A DNA stretch of 5,145 bases from Caulobacteraceae bacterium. GTDB taxonomy: Bacteria > Pseudomonadota > Alphaproteobacteria > Caulobacterales > Caulobacteraceae. The stretch's first letter is position 1. Every line of letters begins with the position of its first letter. Position numbers and translations under genes: made by a program. The notes beneath the pieces are model-generated. The model had not been told where the DNA came from. It worked only from the letters and a program-made list of their open reading frames with translations, and made no database searches. Below, in pieces: positions 4,667-5,145 of this stretch. The stretch covers positions 1-5,145 of the forward strand of contig JACDGF010000188.1 of the NCBI GenBank assembly GCA_013815405.1, read 5' to 3'.

Positions 4667-5145
4667 ATGACGATTTTCATCGGCCCAGACGGGATCGGAA
4701 AGGCCGGGCTCGGCGGGTGGGCCCGCGCGCGGATCGCACCCGCCCTGATCGGCGCCCTCCTGGCGTTCGCGCCGCTTTGGGGGCCATCCCTCGCCTTCGC
4801 CCAGTCGACGACGATGCGACCGCCGTCGCGACCCTCCAGTTTCATCGCCGTCCCGCCCAGGGGGCCGTCGATGCCGAATGTGCGCGGCATGACCGAACAG
4901 GCGGCGAGGGGGGCCCTCGCCGGACGCGGGCTGCGGGAGGTGGATGTCCGATCCGTCCGCTCGCCGGCGCCCGCCGGAACGGTGGTTCGACAGAGCCCTC
5001 CCGCCGGAGCGCCGGCGACGGCGGGAACCGGCGTGACGCTCTATGTGTCGGCCGGCGAGGACCGGGCCCGGCCCGACCCTTTGCGCCCCGGTTTCCGCCC
5101 CGGCGCGGAGGTTCCGCCCGCGCCCCGGCCAGCGAGGTCGGCGGC
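4667..5145 (+). CDS. Secreted PASTA-domain protein (partial, C-terminus outside window)
   Basis: The frame is open from ATG 4667 to the window end (159 full codons). A long polar n-region (1-20) with Arg20/Arg22 precedes a hydrophobic core (about 23-45) ending Ala-Phe-Ala before Gln46, a likely signal peptidase I site. After a Pro/Ser-rich linker, residues 69-130 fit one PASTA domain: MPNVRGMTEQAA, then a GRGL turn, AGTVVRQSPPAG (103-114), and a final strand VTLYVSAG (123-130). PASTA domains bind peptidoglycan or beta-lactams in Gram-positive Ser/Thr kinases and penicillin-binding proteins. Here the domain is exported with no kinase before it, so a periplasmic cell-wall or adaptor role is only an inference. 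The tail after 131 is Pro/Arg-rich and unfinished. A stop codon (TAG 4637) lies upstream in frame, leaving 4667 as the only good start. The Shine-Dalgarno is weak (AGGG, eight bases upstream). It diverges from tRNA-Thr. Confidence 0.8.
   Translation, partial: MTIFIGPDGIGKAGLGGWARARIAPALIGALLAFAPLWGPSLAFAQSTTMRPPSRPSSFIAVPPRGPSMPNVRGMTEQAARGALAGRGLREVDVRSVRSPAPAGTVVRQSPPAGAPATAGTGVTLYVSAGEDRARPDPLRPGFRPGAEVPPAPRPARSA

Overview
This is a very GC-rich window with long open frames, Shine-Dalgarno-led starts and an alphaproteobacterial look. The gene content (secreted glycine-zipper protein, long Baeyer-Villiger monooxygenase, small periplasmic proteins, tRNA-Thr) suggests a Caulobacterales-type bacterium such as Caulobacter or Phenylobacterium. 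That placement is an inference from style; the window contains no rRNA or other phylogenetic marker.

Layout, left to right. (1) 1-464, minus strand: the N-terminal part of a secreted glycine-zipper protein with a Tyr-Asn/Asp-Gln-Gly-Gly repeat region; it runs off the left edge. (2) 625-2463, minus strand: a complete FAD/NADPH-dependent Baeyer-Villiger monooxygenase, the one clear metabolic enzyme here. (3) 2600-3004, plus strand, divergent from the monooxygenase: a small lipoprotein with a short coiled coil. (4) 3077-3607 (minus) and 3856-4404 (plus): two divergent, clearly paralogous small secreted proteins of a family I do not recognise, sharing a 248-base intergenic region. (5) 4479-4554, minus strand: tRNA-Thr(CGU). 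(6) 4667 to the right edge, plus strand: a secreted protein with one PASTA domain, truncated by the window end.

Two strong hairpin terminators (3021-3050 and 4432-4466) sit between convergent gene pairs and share almost the same stem. Each lies the same distance (26 bases) beyond the stop codon of one of the two paralogues, so the 3' untranslated regions seem to have been copied along with the genes.

Most of the products (five of the six proteins) carry export signals, so the window is mainly an envelope/periplasm region with an oxidative enzyme beside it. Nothing shows that the genes form one pathway. No transposase, CRISPR array or phage gene is visible. The most novel item is the pair of divergent secreted paralogues with an invariant cysteine pair, their duplicated terminators, and the unusual start region of the plus-strand copy. 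No gene-free stretch exceeds 300 bases.
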